The notes: a model not told the origin generated them from the sequence alone. A stretch of DNA of 53,592 nt from an uncultured Flavobacteriaceae bacterium (GCA_947494205.1 CANLUH010000026.1:1-53592), one strand, 5' to 3'; positions 32,935 through 41,240 are shown, counted from the first letter of the stretch. Numbers and translations: made by a program.

Positions 32935-33281
32935 TAAAGAATATTATTTGCAAAAGCATACATAATTAATTCTTTAGTGTTTTTTGTATTAGTCTTTAAG
33001 CGTAAATTTCTTTTAATATTATCAACGGTTTTTATTGCTAATACAAGTTTTTCAGCAATATCTCTAGTAGTCTGTTTTTTAACAATTAATTTGAGAACCT
33101 CTTTTTCTTTAAAGGTCAAGTTAAGCTTACTTGCTTTGTAGTTTTTATAGAGTTCGTAAGCTTCTTGTGTGTTTTCAAACTGTAAATTTGGGAGAGTATT
33201 ATTTTCGTTTAATGTTTTTAACCAATTCAGTATTTCTTTTTCACTGATATGATTTTGTGATTTTTCTTTTTCTGGTTTCAA
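32934..33281 (-). CDS. LuxR-type helix-turn-helix protein
   Basis: The C-terminal 60 of 115 residues form a GerE/LuxR DNA-binding domain: LTFKEKEVLKLIVKKQTTRD, then IAEKLVLAIKTVDNIKRNL and KTNTKNTKELIMYAFANNI. The N-terminal half (SEKEILNWLKTLNENN, ENTQEAYELYKNYKAS) is helical and unlike receiver or PAS domains, so its signal is unknown. The stop overlaps the next ATG (TAATG). The gene heads a minus-strand unit of short genes and probably regulates locally. Confidence 0.8.
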   Translation of the reverse strand: MKPEKEKSQNHISEKEILNWLKTLNENNTLPNLQFENTQEAYELYKNYKASKLNLTFKEKEVLKLIVKKQTTRDIAEKLVLAIKTVDNIKRNLRLKTNTKNTKELIMYAFANNIL

Positions 33282-33340
33282 TTGACACTAATTTAATTAA
33301 TAACATAAATATAAAAGATATAATCCACTATGTAAAACTA

Positions 33341-33368
33341 AAAGACCTCACAATTATGCAAGGTCTTT
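33341..33368 (-). terminator. terminator of the peroxiredoxin-like gene
   Basis: On the minus strand AAAGACCT pairs with AGGTCTTT across a 12-nt loop and is followed by TAGTTTT. It lies 22 bp past the stop of the 33391-34038 gene. Confidence 0.7.
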
Positions 33369-33390
33369 AATCTGTTATGTAAAACTAGTT

Positions 33391-34038
33391 TTAATTATTC
33401 TGTAAAGCCGCTAGTATATCTGCTGGCTCAGCACGTTCTGTATAACGTTCGGTAACAAAATCGTAAATAATTTTACCGTTTTCATTTATGATATAAGTGG
33501 CTGCTAATGGTAATTCGTAATCGGTATTACCATTGTGTTTGTCTACTTGTATGTTAAACTCATTGGTGTAAAGGTCTTGCAGATCTTTTGGCATTTTAAA
33601 TGTCAAGCCAAAGTCTTTTGCGACTTTGTTATCTACATCGCTTAATACTTGAAACGATATTTCGTTTTTTTCGCTTGTAGTTAAGGATTGATCTGGTAAT
33701 TCTGGCGAAATAGCTATTAATTCTGCATTATTAGCTTCAATTTCTGGTAATATATTTTGTAATGCTTTTAGTTCCATATTGCAATACGGACACCAGCCAC
33801 CCCTATAAAAAGATAAAACGACACGTTTACTTTTTAAACTATTAGACAGGTTTACGGGATTATTGGTTACATTATTTAATGTAAAATCCTTTATAGTATC
33901 CCCTGTTTTTAAAGCATTTTTGGTAATACCAGATTGTGCTAATGCATTAGTTGCATTATTCATGATGTTATATTTTTCGCTAGCTAATACTTTTTTTGTA
34001 GCTGCAGCTTTGGTATCTAATTGTTCTTTTAAAGTCAT
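33391..34038 (-). CDS. peroxiredoxin-like (AhpC/TSA) protein
   Basis: The 215-residue protein has a thioredoxin fold of the AhpC/TSA type: DTIKDFTLNNVTNNPVNLSN, then VVLSFYRGGWCPYCNMELKALQ with a CxxC pair, and SPELPDQSLTTSEKNEISFQVLSD. The CPYC pair resembles thiol-disulfide oxidoreductases as well as peroxiredoxins, which usually have one cysteine here. No signal peptide is seen, so it is probably cytoplasmic and helps remove peroxides or reduce disulfides. It is monocistronic, with terminators on both sides. Confidence 0.85.
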   Translation of the reverse strand: MTLKEQLDTKAAATKKVLASEKYNIMNNATNALAQSGITKNALKTGDTIKDFTLNNVTNNPVNLSNSLKSKRVVLSFYRGGWCPYCNMELKALQNILPEIEANNAELIAISPELPDQSLTTSEKNEISFQVLSDVDNKVAKDFGLTFKMPKDLQDLYTNEFNIQVDKHNGNTDYELPLAATYIINENGKIIYDFVTERYTERAEPADILAALQNN

Positions 34039-34080
34039 TTTTTATGTTCTAAAATGTTTGTATTACAAACTTTGTCGTAT

Positions 34081-34116
34081 AAAAAAAGGATTCCTAATTT
34101 TAGAAATCCTTTTTTG
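34081..34116 (-). terminator. terminator of the metzincin-like gene
   Basis: AAAAAAAGGATT and AAATCCTTTTTT form an A/T-rich stem around CCTAATTTTAG, with tracts on both flanks. It lies directly after the 34140 stop on the minus strand. Confidence 0.75.
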
Positions 34117-34139
34117 TGTAAAATGTGTTTTTTGTAATA

Positions 34140-35306
34140 TTATCTACAGGATCCATTTTTTAACGTAACATCCATAGTTACTTCATTATCTGCGTCTGTA
34201 GTTTCATCTAAAACATTCCAAGCATTAACTTTAAAGACTAATTCCCAATCTCTATCAAAATCAATATTAGAGGTGTTGCTTAGTGTTAGATTAACTGAGC
34301 CTTTCCATTGATCTTGCGATAAATAGGGCATTGTTGCAACTTTCCATGTTTTTATTTCTATAGTATCTGCACTTACAGATTTTTCTCTTAAAAAGATACT
34401 ATTAGTACCACATAGTGTAGATTCTCCATCTATATTTCCTGTATTAAACCAAGCAACAAAAAACTCTGGTGCTGCATTGGTTTTACAATCTTTTAAATTG
34501 CCGTCTGCATCTATATAAAAAGAAGATGGATTTTGGTCTTCAAATTTACCCTTTTTATTATCGAATCGCGTTAATGAACTTGCTACATAATTTCTATGGT
34601 CGTTCATGCTTTCTGGATATTTATGTCTAAGGTAGGCAACATCTAAGGCGCTTAAATATTCTAAATTACCTTGCATGGTAGAAATATATTGTTTGTCGGT
34701 AGCATTCCAATTTGGTGTGTGATTCATACCAAAACCATGTGCTAATTCGTGTAATATGCCGTGCTTATAAGGGTGATTTTTAGACGATGGGTTAGAGAAG
34801 TGATTATAATTGGTAGATTTAGCCATAATTGTAAAATGGTCGGTTCCTCCATTAGATTTATCAAAACGACAGGTTCGCATTGCAAAAGTTAAATCACCGG
34901 GTAGGCTACAATTATTTGGCATAGGAGCATTAACATCTACATAATCGAAAATACTACTAGTGGCATTGCTAGGAAATAACTCGAATGCTGTTTTGTGTGG
35001 GTTTCCTGTCCAACGTCTCGTAAAATTTAACTTGCAACCTAAAACATCGCTAACTTCGTTTGTGGCTAATATAAATTCATGTCCTGCGGTTGTATTTGCC
35101 GCGAAATGCTCGTTACAAATATCGAAATCATGATTTACAGGGGTGTTTAAAAAATTACTTCCAACTTGAGAGTAGTTTACATTACGAACTGGAACTAAAT
35201 ACGTTGTACTTGGTGTTTCGTTACAAATATCGGCTACTTTGGTAATGCCACAACTAATAGTTAATAGCGCAATACAAGTAAAAAAAATAGTGTTTTTAAT
35301 AGTCAT
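34140..35306 (-). CDS. metzincin-like zinc metalloprotease lipoprotein
   Basis: The preferred start is the second methionine (MTIKNTIFFTCIALLTISC), which gives a lipoprotein signal with Cys19; the frame is open to 35336. Near residue 187 the motif HELAHGFGMNH fits HExxHxxGxxH, the zinc site of metzincins, and ISTMQGN about 20 residues later provides the Met-turn. The N-terminal 150 residues contain several cysteines (CNE, CKL, CSL, CRF). The C-terminal 120 residues look like a beta-sandwich accessory domain (TIEIKTWKVAT, SVNLTLSNTSNIDFDRDWEL). It is probably an outer-membrane or surface protease. No family name is assigned with confidence. Confidence 0.75.
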   Translation of the reverse strand: MTIKNTIFFTCIALLTISCGITKVADICNETPSTTYLVPVRNVNYSQVGSNFLNTPVNHDFDICNEHFAANTTAGHEFILATNEVSDVLGCKLNFTRRWTGNPHKTAFELFPSNATSSIFDYVDVNAPMPNNCSLPGDLTFAMRTCRFDKSNGGTDHFTIMAKSTNYNHFSNPSSKNHPYKHGILHELAHGFGMNHTPNWNATDKQYISTMQGNLEYLSALDVAYLRHKYPESMNDHRNYVASSLTRFDNKKGKFEDQNPSSFYIDADGNLKDCKTNAAPEFFVAWFNTGNIDGESTLCGTNSIFLREKSVSADTIEIKTWKVATMPYLSQDQWKGSVNLTLSNTSNIDFDRDWELVFKVNAWNVLDETTDADNEVTMDVTLKNGSCR

Positions 35307-35420
35307 TGGTTTTTGTTTTAATTGGTTAGAAAACAAAAGTAGACTAGAGGCAGTTTCATATAAAGAGGTGAAATACTGGTTTCTGTAGGGGAAATCCCCT
35401 TAAAATATATTTTTAGTTCC

Positions 35421-35428
35421 TATTTTTG
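35421..35428 (+). promoter_or_regulatory. Bacteroidota -7 element for the 48-codon gene
   Basis: TATTTTTG fits TAnnTTTG 15 bp before the ATG at 35444, implying a very short leader. No clear -33 TTTG is seen. Confidence 0.45.
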
Positions 35429-35443
35429 CACAAATATTTAGTA

Positions 35444-35590
35444 ATGGCAAAACAAGGAAGAGAAAAAAATACTAAAAATAAAGCGAAGCATACGAAGTTA
35501 ATGAACCGAAAAAAGAATAAACTTCGTACTGAAAAGGAAACGCGAGAAGAGCGTTTAAAAGCTATTATTAGAAAAGCAAAAGAAAGTTAA
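35444..35590 (+). CDS. small basic protein, 48 residues
   Basis: ATG 35444 to TAA 35590 encodes MAKQGREKNTKNKAKHTKLM and on to IIRKAKES. It is strongly basic (Lys and Arg make up well over a third) and has no hydrophobic segment, so it is probably nucleic-acid- or ribosome-associated. A -7 promoter box lies directly before it. The clean start, promoter and composition support a real gene. I recall similar tiny Lys/Arg-rich proteins in Flavobacteriia, but cannot name a function. Confidence 0.65.
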   Translation: MAKQGREKNTKNKAKHTKLMNRKKNKLRTEKETREERLKAIIRKAKES

Positions 35591-35671
35591 TCTACTCGAT
35601 AATCGAGATTAAAAAGTCCCAAGGCTTGTCTCAAAACCCTAATGTTATTTTCCTCACTAATGTCTCGTGGG

Positions 35672-36862
35672 TTAGTCTTTAGATATTTTACTACAAGAAA
35701 TAATAACCTTTTTACCAGTATTAAGTGTTGTAAAAAATAAGTAAGTATTACCACCATCTTTAATTTTTAACTTCTTCCTTATGGTTTGCACAGTGTCTGG
35801 GAAATTACGTGTTGTTACATTTGCTTTGGTTAGTTGTAATTCTCTTTTAAATTGTTTTTTATTATAATCTATTATGTTTTCAATTTTAAAGCGTCTACCA
35901 GGAAAAGACACTAAAGTCTCAGAAGTATATAAATGCGAGTGTTTTTGTAATTTATGTAATTGTAATTGATTACTAACACTATTAAAAGCACCCATTTTTA
36001 GTATGGCTGCATTGGGTTCGTATAAATAGGCGAGTGGTTCACAATAATTAGCTTCTGTTTCTGCTTCTTCGTTTAAATGAAACTGAAACGTTTGTTGTGT
36101 TGTTTTTAAAAGGTTTACAGTCTGTATATCGATATCTCCATTAAAATCACGTTCTAAAACCCATAACAACTCTTTTACTTCATTATTTACTGCTACGCTA
36201 TAAATGGTTTTAACATGTTGTAATTCGTTAATACCAATAGAAATATCTAGTAACGGAGCCGTTTTTATGAGTATGGTTTTAGAGCGTTTAAATAACAACT
36301 CTAAATGCTCTGGAACATTGGGTAAACAATCGCTAAGCATAAATACTTTACCTTTTGCATCGTTTCTACGTGAAGGATCTATGTAAATGCAATCGTATGT
36401 TTGTTCGTTTTCTGTAAGATAGTTTATACCATTAGTGTTAATACAATTAATAATATCAACTTGTAATTGTTTATAATTATGTGCTACTATTTGCGATAGC
36501 TTTGTATTAATTTCGCAATGTGTTACGTGTTTAAATACTTTAGAAAAATAGTAACAATCTACACCAAAACCACCTGTAATATCAATTATAGACTGGCCAG
36601 AAACTAAACTAGCTTTGTGTTTTGCTGTTGTTTCTGAAGAGGTTTGCTCTATATTCAGTTTATTGGGGTAGTATATTTGTTTGGCATTAAACCACGTTGG
36701 TAATTTCTTTTCACAACGTTTCTTTGCTTCAATCTGTTCTATAATAGTTTTATTATCTATTGTAGTTTCCGGAATTCCTTTAAGTAGAAGCGAAGTAATA
36801 TCTGAATTTAAATGTGCGTTTATAAATTCTTGATGTTCTGTATTTAATAAGGACGGATTCAA
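35672..36862 (-). CDS. class I SAM-dependent methyltransferase with THUMP-like domain
   Basis: The 396-residue protein has a Rossmann methyltransferase core: IIDITGGFGVDCYYFSKVF (motif I, SAM binding), HCEINTKLS (motif II acidic residue), and YDCIYIDPSRR (motif IV, DPSRR). The C-terminal part (SFPGRRFKIENIIDYNKKQF, then TTRNFPDTVQTIRKKLKIKD) matches the THUMP-like domain of an RNA-methyltransferase-type family conserved in Bacteroidota. It probably modifies RNA; the target base is unknown. The gene ends 12 bp downstream of the AI-2E family gene. Confidence 0.8.
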   Translation of the reverse strand: MNPSLLNTEHQEFINAHLNSDITSLLLKGIPETTIDNKTIIEQIEAKKRCEKKLPTWFNAKQIYYPNKLNIEQTSSETTAKHKASLVSGQSIIDITGGFGVDCYYFSKVFKHVTHCEINTKLSQIVAHNYKQLQVDIINCINTNGINYLTENEQTYDCIYIDPSRRNDAKGKVFMLSDCLPNVPEHLELLFKRSKTILIKTAPLLDISIGINELQHVKTIYSVAVNNEVKELLWVLERDFNGDIDIQTVNLLKTTQQTFQFHLNEEAETEANYCEPLAYLYEPNAAILKMGAFNSVSNQLQLHKLQKHSHLYTSETLVSFPGRRFKIENIIDYNKKQFKRELQLTKANVTTRNFPDTVQTIRKKLKIKDGGNTYLFFTTLNTGKKVIISCSKISKD

Positions 36863-36874
36863 AAGTGAAAAAAC

Positions 36875-37963
36875 TTAAAGACCTTTGGTTAATTTTTTTA
36901 CAATTTTGTTTTCAGATAAAAACTCTTTCAATACAACTTTTATGGCAGTGTATGCAGGAATAGCAACAACTAATCCAACAATACCAAATAAAACGCCTGC
37001 AATAAGAATAACTAAAAATATTTCTAAAGGATGCGATTTTACACTTTTTGAAAATATAACAGGTTGACTAAAGAAATTATCTACTAATTGAGCAATGACA
37101 AAACCAATCATTACATAAATGGTTTTTGGTAAAATAACATCGCTAAAGCTTGCACCTAAATTACTAGTCATGGTAAGGGTTAGCATTAATACAGCACTAA
37201 CCATTGGCCCAACGTAAGGAATGAGGTTTAAGAGTGCACAAAGAAAAGCGATGACTACTGCATTTTTAATTCCGAAAATGAGTAAAACAGCTGTATAAAT
37301 AACAAATAGTATGAGTATTTGAAATACTAAACCCACGAAATACCTTGAAAGTAAATCTTTAATTTTTGTAAATGATTTTTTAGAGCGTTTTTCTTTATTA
37401 TCTGGAATAATGGTCATAATACCATCTTCCATTAATTTACTGTCTTTTAAAAAGAAGAATGAAATAAATAATACAGAGAATAAACCAATACTAAAGCTTC
37501 CGAAGCCACTAACAATAGAGTTTAAAAAGTTTGGTATTACGGAGTAATCTATTTTTCCGAGAACATTAGAGTCTTTTAAGGATTGTTCTACATCTACGCT
37601 ACTAATATTAAAATAGGTTGTTATTTCCTTGTAAAGCCCTTCAATATTACTTTGTAAGCTGTCTATATTTAAAAGTGATAAATTATGACCTTGTTCAACT
37701 ATTAAAGGTATAAAAAGCATCACTAAGCCTACTAATAATCCTATTAAAAATACCATAGTAACAATAACCGAAAGTGTATTGCTAAACTTTAATTTGCGCC
37801 TTAAAAATAAAACTATAGGGCGCCCAATAAGCGATATAACACCTGCTATAGCTATATAGACAATGATAGCTTGTATTTTATATAAAAAGAAAACAAGAAT
37901 GAGCACACCTAGTATAATCCCTAAAGATTTTAATATGCCGTTAGATATGGTGTTAGAATTCAT
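36875..37963 (-). CDS. AI-2E family transporter (PerM/UPF0118)
   Basis: The 362-residue membrane protein has about eight hydrophobic segments in the PerM arrangement: an N-terminal trio, a soluble loop at about 90-150 (SLLNIDSLQSNIEGLYKEI), then the family signature region (AFLCALLNLIPYVGPMVSAV) and a C-terminal helix pair (PLEIFLVILIAGVLFGIVGL). Members export small molecules (the AI-2 link is from one E. coli member) or act as Na+/H+ antiporters. It starts just downstream of a repeat-rich spacer and probably forms an operon with the methyltransferase gene. Confidence 0.9.
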   Translation of the reverse strand: MNSNTISNGILKSLGIILGVLILVFFLYKIQAIIVYIAIAGVISLIGRPIVLFLRRKLKFSNTLSVIVTMVFLIGLLVGLVMLFIPLIVEQGHNLSLLNIDSLQSNIEGLYKEITTYFNISSVDVEQSLKDSNVLGKIDYSVIPNFLNSIVSGFGSFSIGLFSVLFISFFFLKDSKLMEDGIMTIIPDNKEKRSKKSFTKIKDLLSRYFVGLVFQILILFVIYTAVLLIFGIKNAVVIAFLCALLNLIPYVGPMVSAVLMLTLTMTSNLGASFSDVILPKTIYVMIGFVIAQLVDNFFSQPVIFSKSVKSHPLEIFLVILIAGVLFGIVGLVVAIPAYTAIKVVLKEFLSENKIVKKLTKGL

Positions 37964-38063
37964 TTAGTAAATATACATATTGCTGTTAAATTTCCGAATT
38001 GCTGATTAGAATTTATTCTACTGAATGGATTTAATGCGTTGTTTTTTATCAAATAGAGTAAAT

Positions 38064-38094
38064 AATCGTAAATCGAAATCCGTAAATCGTAATT
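38064..38094. repeat. degenerate 7-bp tandem repeat, unit AATCGTA
   Basis: The four units AATCGTA, AATCGAA, ATCCGTA, AATCGTA keep the 7-bp period. A similar four-unit block lies at 38165-38195. Confidence 0.75.
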
Positions 38095-38100
38095 AGTTAA

Positions 38101-38137
38101 ACAGATTGCCAAGTTACTTAGGTTCCTCGCCATGACG
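38101..38137. repeat. dispersed Bacteroidota intergenic repeat (GAGGAAC type)
   Basis: ACAGATTGCCAAGTTACTTA followed by GGTTCCTCGCCATGACG is a diverged copy of the dispersed repeat that reads CATTGCGAGGAACGAAGCAAT in its usual orientation. I know that repeat as widespread in intergenic regions of Bacteroidota. It lies between the AI-2E transporter and TrmH genes. Confidence 0.6.
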
Positions 38138-38164
38138 TTTCATTTTAACTTCATTTGAGTAAGC

Positions 38165-38195
38165 AATCGTAAATCAAAATTCGTAAATCGTAATT
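38165..38195. repeat. degenerate 7-bp tandem repeat, second AATCGTA block
   Basis: The units AATCGTA, AATCAAA, ATTCGTA, AATCGTA are almost the block at 38064-38094 and flank the dispersed repeat at 38101-38137. This block directly abuts the trmH-like stop. Confidence 0.75.
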
Positions 38196-38199
38196 CTTA

Positions 38200-38700
38200 C
38201 TAGCGTAACTGTTTGGTGATTTCGTACAATGCAATATTAGTGGCTTGTACAACATTCATGCTGCTGTTTTGCCCAAACATATCTATATGAATAGCGGTAT
38301 CGCTAAGTGCTAAAATAGATTCAGAAACGCCAAAATTCTCATCACCAATAACAAGTGCTATTGGTTCTTCTTTAGAAAATTGACACTTATGAATTGGGGT
38401 ACTATTATCTGTGATTTCTAAAGATGCTATTTTGTAACCTTTAGTTTTTAATTGATTTATAACTTCGGAAGTATTCTCATTAATTTCAAAATCTACAACT
38501 TTTTCGGTAGCTCTAGACGTTTTTGTCATTTTTCTACCCATAGGTATTTCTGAAGCACAGAATATAATTTTTTCAATTCCGAAGGCATCAGCAATACGAA
38601 ATAAACTACCAATGTTTGGAGCATTTGTTACATTTTCACAAACTAAAGTTATTGGAAATTTATGTTTGGTAAATTTGGTGGTATAGTGGGTTAATTGCAT
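38200..38700 (-). CDS. TrmH/SpoU family RNA methyltransferase
   Basis: The 166-residue protein has only a SPOUT catalytic core: CENVTNAPNIGSLFRIADAF (motif 1, with NxxxxxR), then IALVIGDENFGVSE (motif 2 with GxE), and IDMFGQNSSMNVVQATNIALYE (motif 3 with SxNV and trefoil knot). It is short, lacking an RNA-binding extension, as in TrmL-like proteins. It probably 2'-O-methylates tRNA or rRNA. The next gene on the same strand, upstream, is one of two short cysteine-containing proteins. Confidence 0.9.
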   Translation of the reverse strand: MQLTHYTTKFTKHKFPITLVCENVTNAPNIGSLFRIADAFGIEKIIFCASEIPMGRKMTKTSRATEKVVDFEINENTSEVINQLKTKGYKIASLEITDNSTPIHKCQFSKEEPIALVIGDENFGVSESILALSDTAIHIDMFGQNSSMNVVQATNIALYEITKQLR

Positions 38701-38709
38701 TTAAAAATA

Positions 38710-38910
38710 CTAAAAATGAAAAGGTTTGCCGCAATTATAACTTGAATGAAATACATTAGAGCTGATAATACAACATCCAAAAGATTCTGAATGAAAATTA
38801 TCAAAACCAATAGTATAAGTATGTTCATTAATATTAGATAATGACAATAAAAAAAATAACATTGCTAAACTAATGGCTGTAATTTTATGTCTGAGTTTAA
38901 ATGGTTTCAT
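38710..38910 (-). CDS. small membrane-anchored cysteine-containing protein, paralogue 1
   Basis: The 66-residue product has a hydrophobic helix at about residues 10-24 (KITAISLAMLFFLLSLS) after a basic N-terminus MKPFKLRHK, then a short exported segment with three cysteines (FGCCIISS and YNCGKPFHF) and several His and Phe. It shares the N-terminal pattern MKxFKLxHKIxAxSL with the next gene (38916-39104), separated by 5 bp, so the two are tandem duplicates. No family is recognised. Confidence 0.55.
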   Translation of the reverse strand: MKPFKLRHKITAISLAMLFFLLSLSNINEHTYTIGFDNFHSESFGCCIISSNVFHSSYNCGKPFHF

Positions 38911-38915
38911 AAAGT

Positions 38916-39104
38916 TTAGAATTTAGCATGAATACTATCACAATAATAGGTTAAATGAAGAGGTGTTGGATCGCATTGAAATGGTCCACAAAAGCTAATA
39001 CCTAGATTTGTATAACTCTGATTTATATCTTCGATAGATTTAAAAATAAAAATGATGACTAGTGAAAACGCTAATATTTTATGTGATAGTTTAAATTCCT
39101 TCAT
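38916..39104 (-). CDS. small membrane-anchored cysteine-containing protein, paralogue 2
   Basis: The 62-residue product mirrors its downstream neighbour: basic MKEFKLSHK, a helix ILAFSLVIIFIFKSI, then a tail with three cysteines (ISFCGPFQCDP and YYCDSIHAKF). The Cys spacing differs from paralogue 1, while the N-terminal halves align well, which suggests relaxed or diversifying selection on the tail. It could be a signal-anchored peptide for secretion or sensing; nothing in the context decides. Confidence 0.55.
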   Translation of the reverse strand: MKEFKLSHKILAFSLVIIFIFKSIEDINQSYTNLGISFCGPFQCDPTPLHLTYYCDSIHAKF

Positions 39105-39173
39105 TTAAAATAATTCTTCTAGTTAATATAATTTAAAAACTTGTCAATCGTTATTCTTAAATCAAAACTTGCA

Positions 39174-39830
39174 TTAGTTTTCAAATGCATATTTTACAAT
39201 ATTCGCACCCATTTGTAGAGAGCGTAATCTTACTTCTTCGGGATCATTATGTACTTCGGGATCTTCCCAACCATCTCCTAAATCACTTTCAAAAGTAAAT
39301 AATAAAACTAATCTAGTTTTATGAAATAAACCAAAGGCTTGTGGGCGTTTACCATCGTGTTCATGGATTTTTGGTAAGCCTTTTGGAAATTTATAGGCTG
39401 CATTAAAAATAGGATGGTTATTTGGTAATTCTACCAATTCCTGATTTGGGAATACTTTTTTTAACTCTTTGGTAATATAGGGTTGCATCCCATAATTATC
39501 ATCGATATGTAAAAAACCGCCAGATACTAAGTAGTTTCTTAAGTTTTCGGCATCTTCATCGCTAAAAAACACATTGCCATGCCCAGTCATGTGTAATAAT
39601 GGGTATTGAAAAATATCTGAACTTCCAACTTCTACCGTTTCGGGTTTGGCTTTCATTTTTGTATCTATATTGTCATTACAAAACGCAATAAGATTTGGTA
39701 ATGCCGTAGGGTTACTATACCAATCGCCACCACCTTTATATTTTAAAATGGCTAAATCTTGTGCTGTACTAAATTGTATAGTAAAACAGGTAATTGCAAT
39801 ACTGAATAGGAAAATTCTTTTCAATGTCAT
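39174..39830 (-). CDS. DUF4159 domain protein, exported
   Basis: The 218-residue product has a signal peptide (LFSIAITCFTIQFSTAQ) and a single DUF4159 domain: LAILKYKGGGDWYSNPTAL at the N-terminus, then LLHMTGHGNVFFSDEDAENL, GGFLHIDDNYGM, and VLLFTFESDLGDGWEDPEV. The fold resembles glutamine-amidotransferase-like flavodoxin folds, but the usual Cys is not seen. Its function is unknown and it is probably periplasmic. It is followed on the same strand upstream by rsmE. Confidence 0.85.
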   Translation of the reverse strand: MTLKRIFLFSIAITCFTIQFSTAQDLAILKYKGGGDWYSNPTALPNLIAFCNDNIDTKMKAKPETVEVGSSDIFQYPLLHMTGHGNVFFSDEDAENLRNYLVSGGFLHIDDNYGMQPYITKELKKVFPNQELVELPNNHPIFNAAYKFPKGLPKIHEHDGKRPQAFGLFHKTRLVLLFTFESDLGDGWEDPEVHNDPEEVRLRSLQMGANIVKYAFEN

Positions 39831-39897
39831 GTCTCAAAAATAACAAGATTTACAGTGTAAAACACATTTTTAACGAAATTTTGAAAAAAGACTATAG

Positions 39898-40602
39898 TTA
39901 TTCATTTACAAAGGCTACAGAATGGCAAGCTACAATAGCAGCTGTTTCTGTACGAAGTCTTGTTTCTCCAAGGGTTACAGGTTTCCAGTTACTTTGTAAT
40001 GCAAGTTCAATTTCTTTGGTACTAAAATCGCCTTCTGGACCTATAAGTATGGTTGTAGTATTAGTAGGCTGTAACAGACTTTTTAAGGATTGTTTTTGTG
40101 TTTCTTCGCAATGTGCTATAAAACAATCGCCTTCGGGAGTTGTTTTTAGATACTCTTTAAGGGATATCGCGTCTTTAAGTTCTGGCAAATAACATTGTAA
40201 GGATTGTTTCATTGCAGATTGTAAAATTTTTTCAAAGCGTTCTGCTTTAATTACTTTACGTTCGCTATGATCGCAAATAATAGGCGTAATGCTAGTAATA
40301 CCTATTTCTGTAGCTTTTTCTAAAAACCACTCGTAGCGGTCGTTCATTTTAGTTGGTGCTACGGCTAAATGCAAATTATATTTTGTGGGTGTTTGTTGTG
40401 TTTTAGAATGTATGGTTGCTATACAATTTTTAAGTCCAGCAAGTGTTATTTTTGCTTCAAACAGCCAGCCTTTACCATTGGTAATGTGCATGGTATCTCC
40501 AATTTGTTTACGTAGCACTTTTACAATATGTTTACTTTCTTCTTTAGAAAAAGAGAATTGCGTCGTGTTTTCGTTTATTTCTGGATTATAAAATAACTGC
40601 AT
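39898..40602 (-). CDS. rsmE: 16S rRNA (uracil-1498-N3)-methyltransferase
   Basis: The 234-residue protein is typical RsmE: an N-terminal PUA-like domain (SKEESKHIVKVLRKQIGDTM) and a SPOUT core with KMNDRYEWFLEKATEIGITS, CDHSERKVIKAERF, TILIGPEGDFSTKEIELA and LGETRLRTETAAIVA, which forms the knot. It methylates U1498 of 16S rRNA using SAM. The start codon overlaps the last base of the upstream peptidyl-prolyl isomerase gene, so the two are translationally coupled. Confidence 0.95.
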   Translation of the reverse strand: MQLFYNPEINENTTQFSFSKEESKHIVKVLRKQIGDTMHITNGKGWLFEAKITLAGLKNCIATIHSKTQQTPTKYNLHLAVAPTKMNDRYEWFLEKATEIGITSITPIICDHSERKVIKAERFEKILQSAMKQSLQCYLPELKDAISLKEYLKTTPEGDCFIAHCEETQKQSLKSLLQPTNTTTILIGPEGDFSTKEIELALQSNWKPVTLGETRLRTETAAIVACHSVAFVNE

Positions 40603-41240
40603 TAGGCTTTGTCTGTAACTTTTAAGACTTTTACTTCTTTAATTGTTTTAATTCTATGCGTTTTTAAAATAACGTAATAGCCATTGTCTTTTGGTGTGCG
40701 TACGGTGTAAATATCTCCTAAATTGTTATTTAAACTACTTACTTGTTCTTCTACTTCAATAGGCATATCTCCGTCTTTAAACCATCCAGAATCTCCACCT
40801 GCATAAGCATTTTTATCCATGGAGTATTTTTTAGCTAAATCTTCAAACTTAATACCGTCTTTATGTTGTTTTATAATGTCTTTAGTAATCTCATGTATTT
40901 TTTTTAGTTTCACTGTATTACCATCTAAAAACACATAACTCATTCTATAATGCGGCTCGTTTGTTCTTTCTATAACCTTATAGTGTACTTTACCGAATTC
41001 TACATCTACGGTTTTAGTAGCACCAATTGGTAAGGCTAAAATAGCTTTAGACAATTTAGTTTTATGTTTTGCTTCGTTAAAAACAATTAATTTATTATTC
41101 TTTTTAGATTTTTTAGTTTCTATATAAGCTTCTGCTTGTTCTACAGTTGCAATAGTGTCTAATGCTTTTTTTAATTTTCTGTTTTGCGCAAAAGAAGCGG
41201 TAGAGAAGCATAATACGATTAGAAGTAGGGCTTTGTTCAT
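40602..41240 (-). CDS. parvulin-type peptidyl-prolyl cis-trans isomerase
   Basis: The chosen start at MNKALLLIVLCFSTASFAQ gives a clean signal peptide; the frame is open 8 codons further upstream. A PpiC/rotamase domain follows at about 110-210: EITKDIIKQHKDGIKFEDLA, KKYSMDKNAYAGGDSGWF, and VEEQVSSLNNNLGDIYTVRT. The protein lacks the long SurA-like chaperone region. It probably assists folding in the periplasm. A 22-bp direct-repeat array lies about 100 bp upstream of this start, so it may affect expression. Confidence 0.85.
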   Translation of the reverse strand: MNKALLLIVLCFSTASFAQNRKLKKALDTIATVEQAEAYIETKKSKKNNKLIVFNEAKHKTKLSKAILALPIGATKTVDVEFGKVHYKVIERTNEPHYRMSYVFLDGNTVKLKKIHEITKDIIKQHKDGIKFEDLAKKYSMDKNAYAGGDSGWFKDGDMPIEVEEQVSSLNNNLGDIYTVRTPKDNGYYVILKTHRIKTIKEVKVLKVTDKA

